Shown here in pieces: positions 19,491 through 26,726 of a DNA stretch of 64,000 nt (position 1 is the stretch's first letter; each line of letters begins with the position of its first letter). The notes under the pieces are model-generated. The model worked only from the letters and a program-made list of their open reading frames with translations. It was not told the DNA's origin and made no database searches. A program made the translations under genes and the position numbers. Source of the stretch: Pseudooceanicola algae (GTDB taxonomy: Bacteria > Pseudomonadota > Alphaproteobacteria > Rhodobacterales > Rhodobacteraceae); assembly GCF_003590145.2 (NCBI RefSeq), contig NZ_CP060436.1, positions 3,302,501-3,366,500 of the forward strand. The letters run 5' to 3'.

Positions 19491-19838
19491 GGGTGCGATC
19501 CAATCTTTACCGAGGGGCAGCGAGATGGCGCGCCCTCTTCTTGTTTTTGATTTTATGGGAAAGCTGGATGCCGAAAGGGTTCTGGCTTGGCGCGTTCTTA
19601 ATGGCGGATGCGCCGGAGATCAATCCTGATTATTTATGTCAAGTAATTTGGCGGGGCGCGCGATTCCCCGCTGACCGATCCTTGGTCGATGGGGGCCGTT
19701 TGACTGCGCGTGCCATGCCACAAGGGACCGCGCGCCGGATCAGGGGCGGCGGCAACACGCTCGGCTTTGCGAGAGGAGCCGAAAAACGGTCCGGGACTAC
19801 AGGGCCACCGGGATTACTGGGCTACCGGGATTACTGGG
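19491..19838. other. Regulatory gap between receptor operon and Rieske gene
   Basis: About 350 bases with no gene. It holds the iron box and -35 (TTGACA, minus strand) of the receptor operon near 19627-19642, and a 17-base tandem repeat that overlaps the end of the Rieske oxygenase gene. Confidence 0.55.
19627..19641 (-). promoter_or_regulatory. Candidate iron box (TGA-N9-TCA), receptor operon
   Basis: Minus strand: TGACATAAATAATCA, a TGA-N9-TCA site of the Iron-Rhodo-box/RirA type known in Rhodobacteraceae. It overlaps a TTGACA -35 element, which fits repression when iron is plentiful. It continues with GGATT, as does the box at 23160. Confidence 0.65.
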
Positions 19839-19841
19839 CTA
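19808..19841. repeat. 17-base tandem duplication at the Rieske gene stop
   Basis: CCGGGATTACTGGGCTA occurs twice in direct succession. On the minus strand the stop codon of the Rieske oxygenase gene lies in the first-read copy, and a second in-frame-like TAG follows in the next copy. Confidence 0.75.
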
Positions 19842-20969
19842 CAGGGCCTCGGGCATCCGGCTGGCGATCCAGCGGGCGAATTCGTAGTTCGGCCGTTCCA
19901 GATGGCTGAGCGGGCCGGGATTGGCCAGACGCCCCTGCATGCCGCGCCAGACCCGTTCGGTACAGCCGCGGTCTTCGTCGTTCACATGGTCCAACAGGCC
20001 CTTGAGCGTGGCGAAATGGGTCTCGGCCTCGGGGTCGGCGGCAAAATCGGGATGCAGCCCGCCACCATAGACGATGCGCACCTGCCCCGGCCCGGCGGGG
20101 CTGAGGCAGAGATACCAGAAATAGCCCGGCGTCAGGGTGATCAGCAGAGACGGATAGATCGCCATCAGCCAGGTACGATAGCGGTCTTCGCCCTGAAGGG
20201 TCATATTGTCCTTGTGGGCGATGGACAGGGCGATGGAATCGTCCTTCAGGATATGGTGGTAATTGAAACCCGCCTTGCCTTCCGGGCAGGTCATGCGCCG
20301 CAGATCGACCGCGCCGCCGATGGTGGCGCCGTGGCACATGGGCAGGTGATAGCTTTCCATGAAATTCTCAGCCAGGATCTTCCAGTTGGTGTCCCACAGG
20401 TGGTCTTCGCGGAAGGTCTCGACATAGCGCGACATGTCGAGATAGCCGACAAGGTCGTCGACCTCGGCCAGCTGATCCTGCGGTTCCGGCAGATCGGGGT
20501 TGAGCGTGACCATGATCCAGCCGTTCCAGTCGGTACAGCGGATGGCGGGCAGGCCGTTGGCCTCCTTGCAGAAGCTCTTGTTCATGTCCATCGCCGGGGC
20601 GCCGCGCAGCGCGCCGTCCAGCCCATAGGTCCAGGCGTGGTAGGGGCAGGTGATCACGCGGGTATTGCCGCGCCCTTCCAGCAGCACCGACATGCGGTGA
20701 CGACAGACATTGGACATCGCCCGCAGCCCCCCGTCCCGGTCGCGCAGGACCAGCACTGGCTCGCCGGCGATCTCCATGGTCAGGTAGTCTCCGGGGACCT
20801 TCAGCGCATCGGCCCGCCCTGCGCAAAGCCAAGATTTCGCAAAGACATGATCCTGTTCCAGTGCCTGAAAGCTTTCCGAAGTATAGACCGAGATCGGCAT
20901 CGCGCGGGCCTGTTCGAAAGGCTGGGCGACATTGGCGCGCAATTCGGCTGCGGGGTCATGGATGTTCAT
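19839..20969 (-). CDS. Rieske-type aromatic/quaternary-amine oxygenase, alpha subunit
   Basis: A 376-residue ring-hydroxylating-type oxygenase. The Rieske [2Fe-2S] ligands are in CRHRM (near 89-93) and CPYHAW (near 109-114). The mononuclear iron site is in NFMESYHLPMCHG in the catalytic domain. Length and motifs fit choline/carnitine monooxygenase-like or SRPBCC oxygenases more than classic two-subunit dioxygenases. GGGAG lies seven bases ahead of the ATG. No reductase or small subunit is encoded next to it. It lies between two iron operons, so it may act on a siderophore or a betaine, but the substrate is unknown. Confidence 0.85.
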   Translation of the reverse strand: MNIHDPAAELRANVAQPFEQARAMPISVYTSESFQALEQDHVFAKSWLCAGRADALKVPGDYLTMEIAGEPVLVLRDRDGGLRAMSNVCRHRMSVLLEGRGNTRVITCPYHAWTYGLDGALRGAPAMDMNKSFCKEANGLPAIRCTDWNGWIMVTLNPDLPEPQDQLAEVDDLVGYLDMSRYVETFREDHLWDTNWKILAENFMESYHLPMCHGATIGGAVDLRRMTCPEGKAGFNYHHILKDDSIALSIAHKDNMTLQGEDRYRTWLMAIYPSLLITLTPGYFWYLCLSPAGPGQVRIVYGGGLHPDFAADPEAETHFATLKGLLDHVNDEDRGCTERVWRGMQGRLANPGPLSHLERPNYEFARWIASRMPEAL

Positions 20970-21213
20970 CGGGCGCTCCCTGCGGTCTGTTCCTGGAAGG
21001 GGGCCGGGCAGGGGCGGCTTTTGCTGCCCCGGTTCCGGCTCCGTGGAATCACGGTCTGCCGATCTGGCGCAAAAGCAATAGAAGTGGTGGGGGCGGCGAC
21101 GCTGCGCGCGCCCTCGGGGTTATAAAAACGGCAGGCGTTCAAGCCGGTGCCAAGCGACCGCAAGCTCTGGTTGCGTTGATCTTCGGTTGCGCTGGGCGCC
21201 GGCTATGGCCGGC
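20970..21213. other. Intergenic, promoter region of the Rieske gene
   Basis: About 240 bases between two minus-strand genes. Nothing beyond the ribosome site of the Rieske gene was recognised. Confidence 0.4.
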
Positions 21214-22134
21214 CTAGCCCCAGGGACCGCTTTTCGGACCCCTGGATTTCTGCGGCCGGGTTGCCGCCGGGCGGGTCACGAAGGCGGGGTCCTGGCCGCC
21301 CCCGACGCGGGCCATCTCGCGCAGGGCGGCGATGCGGTTCTCGGTCGCCGGGTGGGTCGAAAACAGCTTGTCGCGCTTGTGGGCGTGCAGCGGGTTGATG
21401 ATGAACATATGCGCCGAGGCCGGGTTGCGTTCCGCCGTCTCGTTGTCGATCCGGGCCGCGCCCATGGCGATCTTTTCCAACGCCGAGGCCAGCCAGAGGG
21501 GATTTTGGCAGATCTCCGCCCCGGCCTTGTCGGCGGCATATTCGCGGGTCCGGCTTACGGCCATCTGCACCACTGCGGCGGCCATCGGCGCCAGCACCAT
21601 CATCGCCAGCGTGCCCATCAGTCCCAGGCGTTCGCGCGACCCGCCGAAAAACAGCGCAAAGTTCGCCAGCATGGAAATCGCACCGGCAAAGGTCGCCGTC
21701 ACGGTCATGATGGCGGTGTCGTGGTTGCGGATATGCGCCAGTTCATGGGCGATGACCCCGGCCAGCTCTTCGCGCCTGAGGCTGCGCAACAGGCCGGTCG
21801 ATACCGCGACGGCCGCGTTCTGCGGATTGCGCCCGGTGGCAAAGGCGTTGGGTTGCGCGGACTCAAGGATATAGACCGCCGGCACCGGCAGGCCTGCATT
21901 TCCAGCAAGGCCCGCGACCAGTTCCAGCAGGCTATCGGCCTCGCCCGGACCGACGGCGCGGGCATTGTGCATCTTCAGCAGCGCCTTGTCGGAATTCCAC
22001 CAGGTAAAGATGTTCATCGCGGCGGCCACGACAAGCGCGATCACCATGCCGCTGCTGCCCCCCAGGAGATAGCCGAGCCCCATGAAAAGCGCGGTCATCG
22101 CCGCCATCAACATGCCGGTCTTGATATATCCCAT
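21214..22134 (-). CDS. htpX: M48-family membrane zinc protease HtpX
   Basis: A 306-residue inner-membrane metalloprotease. The zinc site is HELAH in [14 protein letters not shown], with the third ligand E in [15 protein letters not shown]. Two membrane segments lie at the N-terminus ([20 protein letters not shown] and [17 protein letters not shown]) and two more in the middle. The length matches HtpX. The start MGYIKTG is preferred over an ATG six bases earlier because AGGAG is then eight bases away. HtpX degrades misfolded membrane proteins in stress. No link to the surrounding iron genes is evident apart from position. Confidence 0.92.
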   Translation of the reverse strand: MGYIKTGMLMAAMTALFMGLGYLLGGSSGMVIALVVAAAMNIFTWWNSDKALLKMHNARAVGPGEADSLLELVAGLAGNAGLPVPAVYILESAQPNAFATGRNPQNAAVAVSTGLLRSLRREELAGVIAHELAHIRNHDTAIMTVTATFAGAISMLANFALFFGGSRERLGLMGTLAMMVLAPMAAAVVQMAVSRTREYAADKAGAEICQNPLWLASALEKIAMGAARIDNETAERNPASAHMFIINPLHAHKRDKLFSTHPATENRIAALREMARVGGGQDPAFVTRPAATRPQKSRGPKSGPWG

Positions 22135-22314
22135 GGTCATCGCTCCTGCTGCAGCGGCTGGAAGGGCCGTCCTGTGAAGGATATAGGGGATGGCAAAGGC
22201 CGTGCAATGGGCCGCCCCGCGCAAGGGCGCGGGATGGCAGCCAGGACCAGACGCGGCGGGTCTGGCGATTGGATCGAAGGCAGGGACGATGCGGGCAAGG
22301 GGCAGTGTGCGAAG

Positions 22315-23130
22315 ATGACGACATATCGCCAGCAGGTCCTGACCCATCCCGGCCCCCGTCCCGGCGCGGATTACCGCGTGACGCTGTTCCTGCCGGATTG
22401 TCCTGCGCCCCGCGGCGGCTTTCCCAGCATCTGGTATCTTGATGGCAATGCGGCGGCGGCGGATCTGGATGGGCAGGCCCTTGCCGGGATCGACCCTGAT
22501 CGCGCGCCCGTGCTTGTCGCGCTGGGCCAGGCGGGGAAGGACCGCTTTGCCGGGCTTGAGCGGGCGCGCGATTACACGCCCGAAGGTGGCGCGCCGAGCG
22601 ATCCGCGTGGTCGTCCAGCGGGCGGTGCCCCGGCCTTTCAGACCCTGCTGACCGATCACCTGATTCCCGCCGCCGAAGCCTGCTTTGCCGCCGATCCGGG
22701 CGCGCGGCAGCTTTGGGGGCATTCTTATGGCGGGCTTTTCGTGCTGCGCATGGCAATGCAGAGGACGGCGCCGGTTTTCGCGCGGTTTACGGCGGCCAGC
22801 CCGGCGCTTTGGTGGGATCACGCGCGGTTCCTGGGGGTGCTTCAGGCGGGGCTTCGCGCCGGGCAGGGGCCCTGCGCGCCGGTCGATCTGCATCTTGGGG
22901 GGGCGGAACGCGAACGCGCCAGCCGTCCTGCGGACCCTTCGGCGCAACCGCTGGTGCAGATGCGCGCCGCCCTGCCACCCGATGCACTGGGCGGCCTTGC
23001 CGATGATCTGGCCCGTGCCGGCAACAGCGGCGCCTTCACCGTCTTTCCCGGTCTCAGCCATGGGGAGACCTTCACCCGCTCGGTCCGCGAGGTTGCGTGG
23101 CGACCCTGGCCGGTCGCGCGGGCCAGGTAA
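22315..23130 (+). CDS. Siderophore esterase, IroE/Fes-like
   Basis: A 271-residue alpha/beta hydrolase of the putative-esterase family that includes Fes, IroE and BesA. The nucleophile is Ser137 in [12 protein letters not shown], a form close to IroE. DYTP at 87-90, the AASPALWW block and a late histidine (GLSHGETF) also fit. There is no signal peptide, so it should act in the cytoplasm, opening a trilactone such as ferric enterobactin to release iron. It stands 240 bases upstream of the siderophore operon on the same strand. The link to the trilactone is an inference from the neighbouring EntF-like enzyme. Confidence 0.75.
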   Translation: MTTYRQQVLTHPGPRPGADYRVTLFLPDCPAPRGGFPSIWYLDGNAAAADLDGQALAGIDPDRAPVLVALGQAGKDRFAGLERARDYTPEGGAPSDPRGRPAGGAPAFQTLLTDHLIPAAEACFAADPGARQLWGHSYGGLFVLRMAMQRTAPVFARFTAASPALWWDHARFLGVLQAGLRAGQGPCAPVDLHLGGAERERASRPADPSAQPLVQMRAALPPDALGGLADDLARAGNSGAFTVFPGLSHGETFTRSVREVAWRPWPVARAR

Positions 23131-23369
23131 CGACCCCGTCACCGGATCAGGCTATTAGTTGACTGTCTTCGTCAGGATTATTAAGCCTGCACCCGTTCAC
23201 CCTGCCCATGCCGGACATTTCCCGGTGGGCAGGCATGGCGGGGACAGGCCTTGGCCCCGCGCGTCTGGCCCCGGCCCGGCGGAGAAGCCACAGCGCTGCT
23301 GCAGCAAACAGGGCGGGATTTTGACGGAGACCGGGACACCGGCGTCTCCTTGCAGCGAAAGGTCGATAC
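23131..23369 (+). other. Leader region of the siderophore operon
   Basis: About 240 bases containing the iron box at 23160-23174 with an overlapping TTGACT -35-like element. If the promoter is there, the untranslated leader is about 170-190 bases long. No gene was recognised in it. Confidence 0.5.
23160..23174 (+). promoter_or_regulatory. Candidate iron box (TGA-N9-TCA), siderophore operon
   Basis: TGACTGTCTTCGTCA is a TGA-N9-TCA site overlapping a TTGACT -35-like hexamer and followed by GGATTATTAA. It shares the TTGAC...TCAGGATT layout with the box ahead of the receptor operon at 19627. It lies 195 bases before the second YncE-like gene. Confidence 0.68.
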
Positions 23370-24764
23370 ATGATTCTTCACAGGGTAACAGCGCGCGGCT
23401 GGCTGAAGGCCACCGCTCTGGCCGGCCTCGTGGCCGTTTCCGCAGGCGCGCTTCAGGCCGAGCCCTTCTCGGAACTTGGCAGCTTCTCGGGGCGTCTTGG
23501 CGCATCGAACGCCGAACGCGGGCCGATCATCGCAGGCAGCGAAGTGCTGCTGTCGGGGCGTGGTCTGGAACCGGGCCAGCAGGTCAGCCTGCGCCAGGAC
23601 GGCGAAACGCTGGGTGATCCGGTGACTGCCGACGACAACGGTGAATTCACCTTCAGCGTCCAGATCCCCGAAGATGCCGCGCCGGGCGCCTATCCGGTGG
23701 TTGCCGAACTGTCCAACCCCGCCTTTGCCACGACCTTCGATGTGCGGGTCGCGCCGAACCTCGGCCCGATCGGCACCGAAGATTTCACCGTCGAAAGCCA
23801 TGACGCCGTGCCCGGTCTCTATCAGGTGGCAGAGGCCCCGGACCTCGGCGCCGTCTTTGTCGCGGCTGCCAACGGCCGCCCGCCGGTCGAGAAATCCGAT
23901 CTGGTTAAACTCGACCTCGACACGCTGGAAATCCTGGCCAAGGTCACCCCCGCGCCTGCCCCCGACCGTGAAGATGGCCGCGCGGGCGGTGTCTATGCCG
24001 TCTACGGCGTGGGCGTCGATGCGGAACGTGGTCAGGTCTGGGCCACCAACACCCGTCAGAACAGCGTCGCGGTCTATTCCGCCGACGACCTCACGCTGAT
24101 CAAGCAGTTCGAAGACGGGATCGTCAGCCATCCGCGCGATGTCGTACTGTACGAGGGCAAGGCCTATGTCTCGGCCACCTTCACCCCGAACGTCGAAGTC
24201 TTTGACGCCGATACGCTGGAACATGTCGGCACGGTCGAGCTGACCTCGGGCAAGCGTGGCGAGACCTTCGGCACCGGCTCCATGTCGCTGGAACGCGCCA
24301 GCGGAACGCTGGTCGTCTCGGGCCTTGGCAGCAGCGAAGTCGCGCTGGTCGACCTGGCCACCGGCGAACAGACTGCCGTTTACGCAGTTGATGGTGCAGA
24401 ACGTGTCATCGGCGTGGCCGAGGATCTGGAACGCAACCGGATCTACACCGCCAATGCCGGCACCGACGATGTCTCGATCCTTGATGCAGGCACCGGTGAG
24501 CTGATCAAGACGGTTCCCGTCGGCTCCAGCCCGCTGAACGTCGCCGTGCAGCCCGACAGCGGCCTGGTCTATGTCGCCGTGCGCAACTCGGGCACCGTGG
24601 TGGTCCTGAACGCCGATGGCGAAGTGGTCGGCAACCTCGAAGTCGGCTCCTACCCGAACCACCTGACGGCGGATTCCAAGGGCGGCATCCTGGTTGTGAA
24701 CAAGCGCCAGGGCGACAACGACGAGACCGGGGACAAGGTCACCCGTATCACCCCGAAGATGTAA
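23370..24764 (+). CDS. Secreted Ig-like plus YncE-type beta-propeller protein (2)
   Basis: A 464-residue exported protein with the same build as the one at 11849. A signal peptide (GWLKATALAGLVAVSAGALQA) ends before EPFSELG. An Ig/IPT-like domain follows (SGRGLEPGQQVSLRQDGE). Then comes a propeller with blades such as QVWATNTRQNSVAVYSADD, RIYTANAGTDDVSILDAG and LVYVAVRNSGTVVVLNADG. Shared landmarks with the first copy are PGLYQ, VWATNT.NSVAVY, LxSYPN and VNK near the end. It is the first gene after the iron box of the siderophore operon. Binding of the siderophore or of a periplasmic partner is possible but not shown. Confidence 0.82.
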   Translation: MILHRVTARGWLKATALAGLVAVSAGALQAEPFSELGSFSGRLGASNAERGPIIAGSEVLLSGRGLEPGQQVSLRQDGETLGDPVTADDNGEFTFSVQIPEDAAPGAYPVVAELSNPAFATTFDVRVAPNLGPIGTEDFTVESHDAVPGLYQVAEAPDLGAVFVAAANGRPPVEKSDLVKLDLDTLEILAKVTPAPAPDREDGRAGGVYAVYGVGVDAERGQVWATNTRQNSVAVYSADDLTLIKQFEDGIVSHPRDVVLYEGKAYVSATFTPNVEVFDADTLEHVGTVELTSGKRGETFGTGSMSLERASGTLVVSGLGSSEVALVDLATGEQTAVYAVDGAERVIGVAEDLERNRIYTANAGTDDVSILDAGTGELIKTVPVGSSPLNVAVQPDSGLVYVAVRNSGTVVVLNADGEVVGNLEVGSYPNHLTADSKGGILVVNKRQGDNDETGDKVTRITPKM

Positions 24765-24771
24765 GCAATTC

Positions 24772-24801
24772 CCGGCCGCGCGGATCCCTCCGCGCGGCCG
24801 G
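24772..24801 (+). other. Strong hairpin between propeller and AMP-ligase genes
   Basis: CCGGCCGCGCGGA pairs perfectly with TCCGCGCGGCCGG (13 bp, four-base loop). No T-run follows, so it is more likely an attenuating or RNA-stabilising structure than a complete terminator. It may set a higher level of the propeller than of the synthetase genes. Confidence 0.6.
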
Positions 24802-24819
24802 ACCTTTCGGAGATCCCCC

Positions 24820-26481
24820 ATGAAGCCGCTTTCCCAGACCTGGCCCGATGATCTTGCCGCCCGCTACAAGGCGCGGGGCTATTGGCGTGGCGAGACCTTT
24901 CCGGCCATGCTGCGGGACCGTGCGGCGGAACATCCCGACCGTATCGCCCTGACCGAGGGCGATACGAACCTGACCTACGGCGCCCTGAACGCCCGCGCCC
25001 GAAGCTTTGGCGCCGGCCTGCTGGCGCGGGGCTACCAGCCCGGTGACCGGGTGTTGGTGCAGCTGCACAATTGCATCGAATTCTTTACCGCGACCTTCGG
25101 CCTTTTCGCCGCCGGTCTGGTCCCCGTCTATGCGTTGCCCGCGCATCGGCGGACCGAGGTGGACCACCTGCTGCGCAAATCCGAGGCCGTGGCGATGATC
25201 ACCAAGGCGCGCATGGACGGCTTTGACCACGGGGCACTGGGCGCCGACCTGCTGGGGGACATCCCCGCACTGCGCGAGGTGATCCTGATCGGCGGGACGG
25301 GCGATGCCGCCGGGCTGCCCGATCTTGAAGGTATCAGCGGCGATCCCGCGACCCTGCCCGACGACCCCGATCCCCAGAGCGTCGCGCATGTCCAGATCTC
25401 GGGCGGGTCGACCGGCATGTCAAAGCTGATCCCGCGCACCCACGACGATTACATCTATACCCTGCGCGCCAGCAACGAGATCTGCAATGTCACCGCCGCC
25501 TCGGTCTATGGCGCGGTGCTGCCGGTGGCGCATAACTTCACCATGAGCAGCCCCGGCGTCTATGGCGCGCTTCATGCCGGGGCGCGGGTGGTTCTGTTCC
25601 CCTCTCCGGTGCCCGATGCGGCCTTTCCGCTGATCCGCCGCGAAGGTGTTACGATCACCGGGCTGGTGCCGCCGCTGGCCTTGCTCTGGCTGGATTCGGC
25701 GGACCGCAGCCAGGCCGATCTTGCCCCGCTGGAGGTGCTGCTGGTCGGTGGTGCGAAATTCCTGCCAGAGGCCGCCCGCCGGGTGACCCCGGTACTGGGC
25801 TGCACCCTGCAACAGGTCTTCGGCATGGCCGAGGGGCTTGTGAATTACACGCGCCTTGACGATGACCCGGCGGTGATCACCCAGACGCAGGGCCGCCCGA
25901 TCAGCCCGGATGACGAGATCCTCGTGCTCGACGATGCCGGTCAGCCGGTGCCGGATGGCAGCCCCGGTCACCTGTTGACCCGGGGTCCTTACACGATTTC
26001 GGCCTATCACGACGAAGCAGGCGCCAATACGCGCAGCTTCGAGGATGGGTTCTATCGCACCGGCGATATCGTGATCCGCCATCCGTCCGGCCATCTGACG
26101 GTGCAGGGACGGGCGGGGGATCATATCAACCGCGCCGGTGAAAAGATCTCCGCCGAAGAGGTCGAAGATCACCTGCTGGCGCATCCGGGCGTCTTCGATG
26201 CGGTGGTCGTGTCGATCCCGGACAGCCATCTGGGCGAACGCATCGCCGCCTTCATCCAGCTGAAACAGGGCCAGGCCCTGCGCGCGCTCGATATCCGCAA
26301 GTTCATGCGGACCCGCCAGGTCGCACCCTTCAAGACGCCGGACGACATCCGCTTTGTCACCGAATTCGGCACCACCGCCGTCGGCAAGATCAGCCGCAAG
26401 GAACTGCGCAATCAGCTGCGCACCGCCGCGCTGGCCGAGGACGCCGCAGCAGACACGCCTACGGAAGCAGAAAATACATGA
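24820..26481 (+). CDS. entE: 2,3-dihydroxybenzoate-AMP ligase, EntE-like
   Basis: A 553-residue aryl-acid adenylating enzyme. The P-loop is SGGSTGMSK near 194-202. The substrate pocket reads HNFTMSSPG, with His238, Asn239 and Ser244 at the positions of DhbE His234, Asn235 and Ser240, and Val341 in FGMAEGLVNYTRLDD at that of Val337. Serine at 244 marks 2,3-dihydroxybenzoate enzymes, whereas salicylate enzymes have cysteine there. A10 is GKISRKEL. The enzyme should activate DHB and load it on the carrier protein encoded next (ATGA overlap). No DHB-synthesis genes are adjacent. Confidence 0.88.
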   Translation: MKPLSQTWPDDLAARYKARGYWRGETFPAMLRDRAAEHPDRIALTEGDTNLTYGALNARARSFGAGLLARGYQPGDRVLVQLHNCIEFFTATFGLFAAGLVPVYALPAHRRTEVDHLLRKSEAVAMITKARMDGFDHGALGADLLGDIPALREVILIGGTGDAAGLPDLEGISGDPATLPDDPDPQSVAHVQISGGSTGMSKLIPRTHDDYIYTLRASNEICNVTAASVYGAVLPVAHNFTMSSPGVYGALHAGARVVLFPSPVPDAAFPLIRREGVTITGLVPPLALLWLDSADRSQADLAPLEVLLVGGAKFLPEAARRVTPVLGCTLQQVFGMAEGLVNYTRLDDDPAVITQTQGRPISPDDEILVLDDAGQPVPDGSPGHLLTRGPYTISAYHDEAGANTRSFEDGFYRTGDIVIRHPSGHLTVQGRAGDHINRAGEKISAEEVEDHLLAHPGVFDAVVVSIPDSHLGERIAAFIQLKQGQALRALDIRKFMRTRQVAPFKTPDDIRFVTEFGTTAVGKISRKELRNQLRTAALAEDAAADTPTEAENT

Positions 26482-26726
26482 CCCAGACCGCCCTTGCCCT
26501 GACCTGCGACCAGATGCGCGCCGATATCGCCAAGCAGATCGACCTGCCTCCGGAAGAGGTCGAGCCGGACGAGAGCCTTGTCGATCTCGGGCTGGATTCC
26601 ATGCAGGTGATGACCCTGCTGATGAAATGGGGCGAAAAGGTCGAAGGCCTCGATTTTGCCCGCTTCATGGAGGCCGGGACATTGGCCGAATGGTGGGCCA
26701 TCGCCGAAGCGGCGCAAGCCCGGTGA
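26478..26726 (+). CDS. Stand-alone aryl carrier protein
   Basis: An 82-residue carrier domain with the phosphopantetheine site LVDLGLDSMQVM (serine at 41). In enterobactin and bacillibactin systems this domain is fused to isochorismatase (EntB, DhbB). Here the isochorismatase half is absent. It overlaps the ligase gene before it (ATGA) and the NRPS gene after it (GTGA), so the three are probably made in step. It would carry the aryl group from the ligase to the condensation domain of the NRPS after priming by a phosphopantetheinyl transferase not found in the window. Confidence 0.88.
   Translation: MTQTALALTCDQMRADIAKQIDLPPEEVEPDESLVDLGLDSMQVMTLLMKWGEKVEGLDFARFMEAGTLAEWWAIAEAAQAR

Noticed and set aside
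24820-26481. Salicylate as ligase substrate (YbtE/PchD type)
   Set aside because: Salicylate enzymes carry cysteine where this protein has Ser244; no cyclisation-domain NRPS is nearby.
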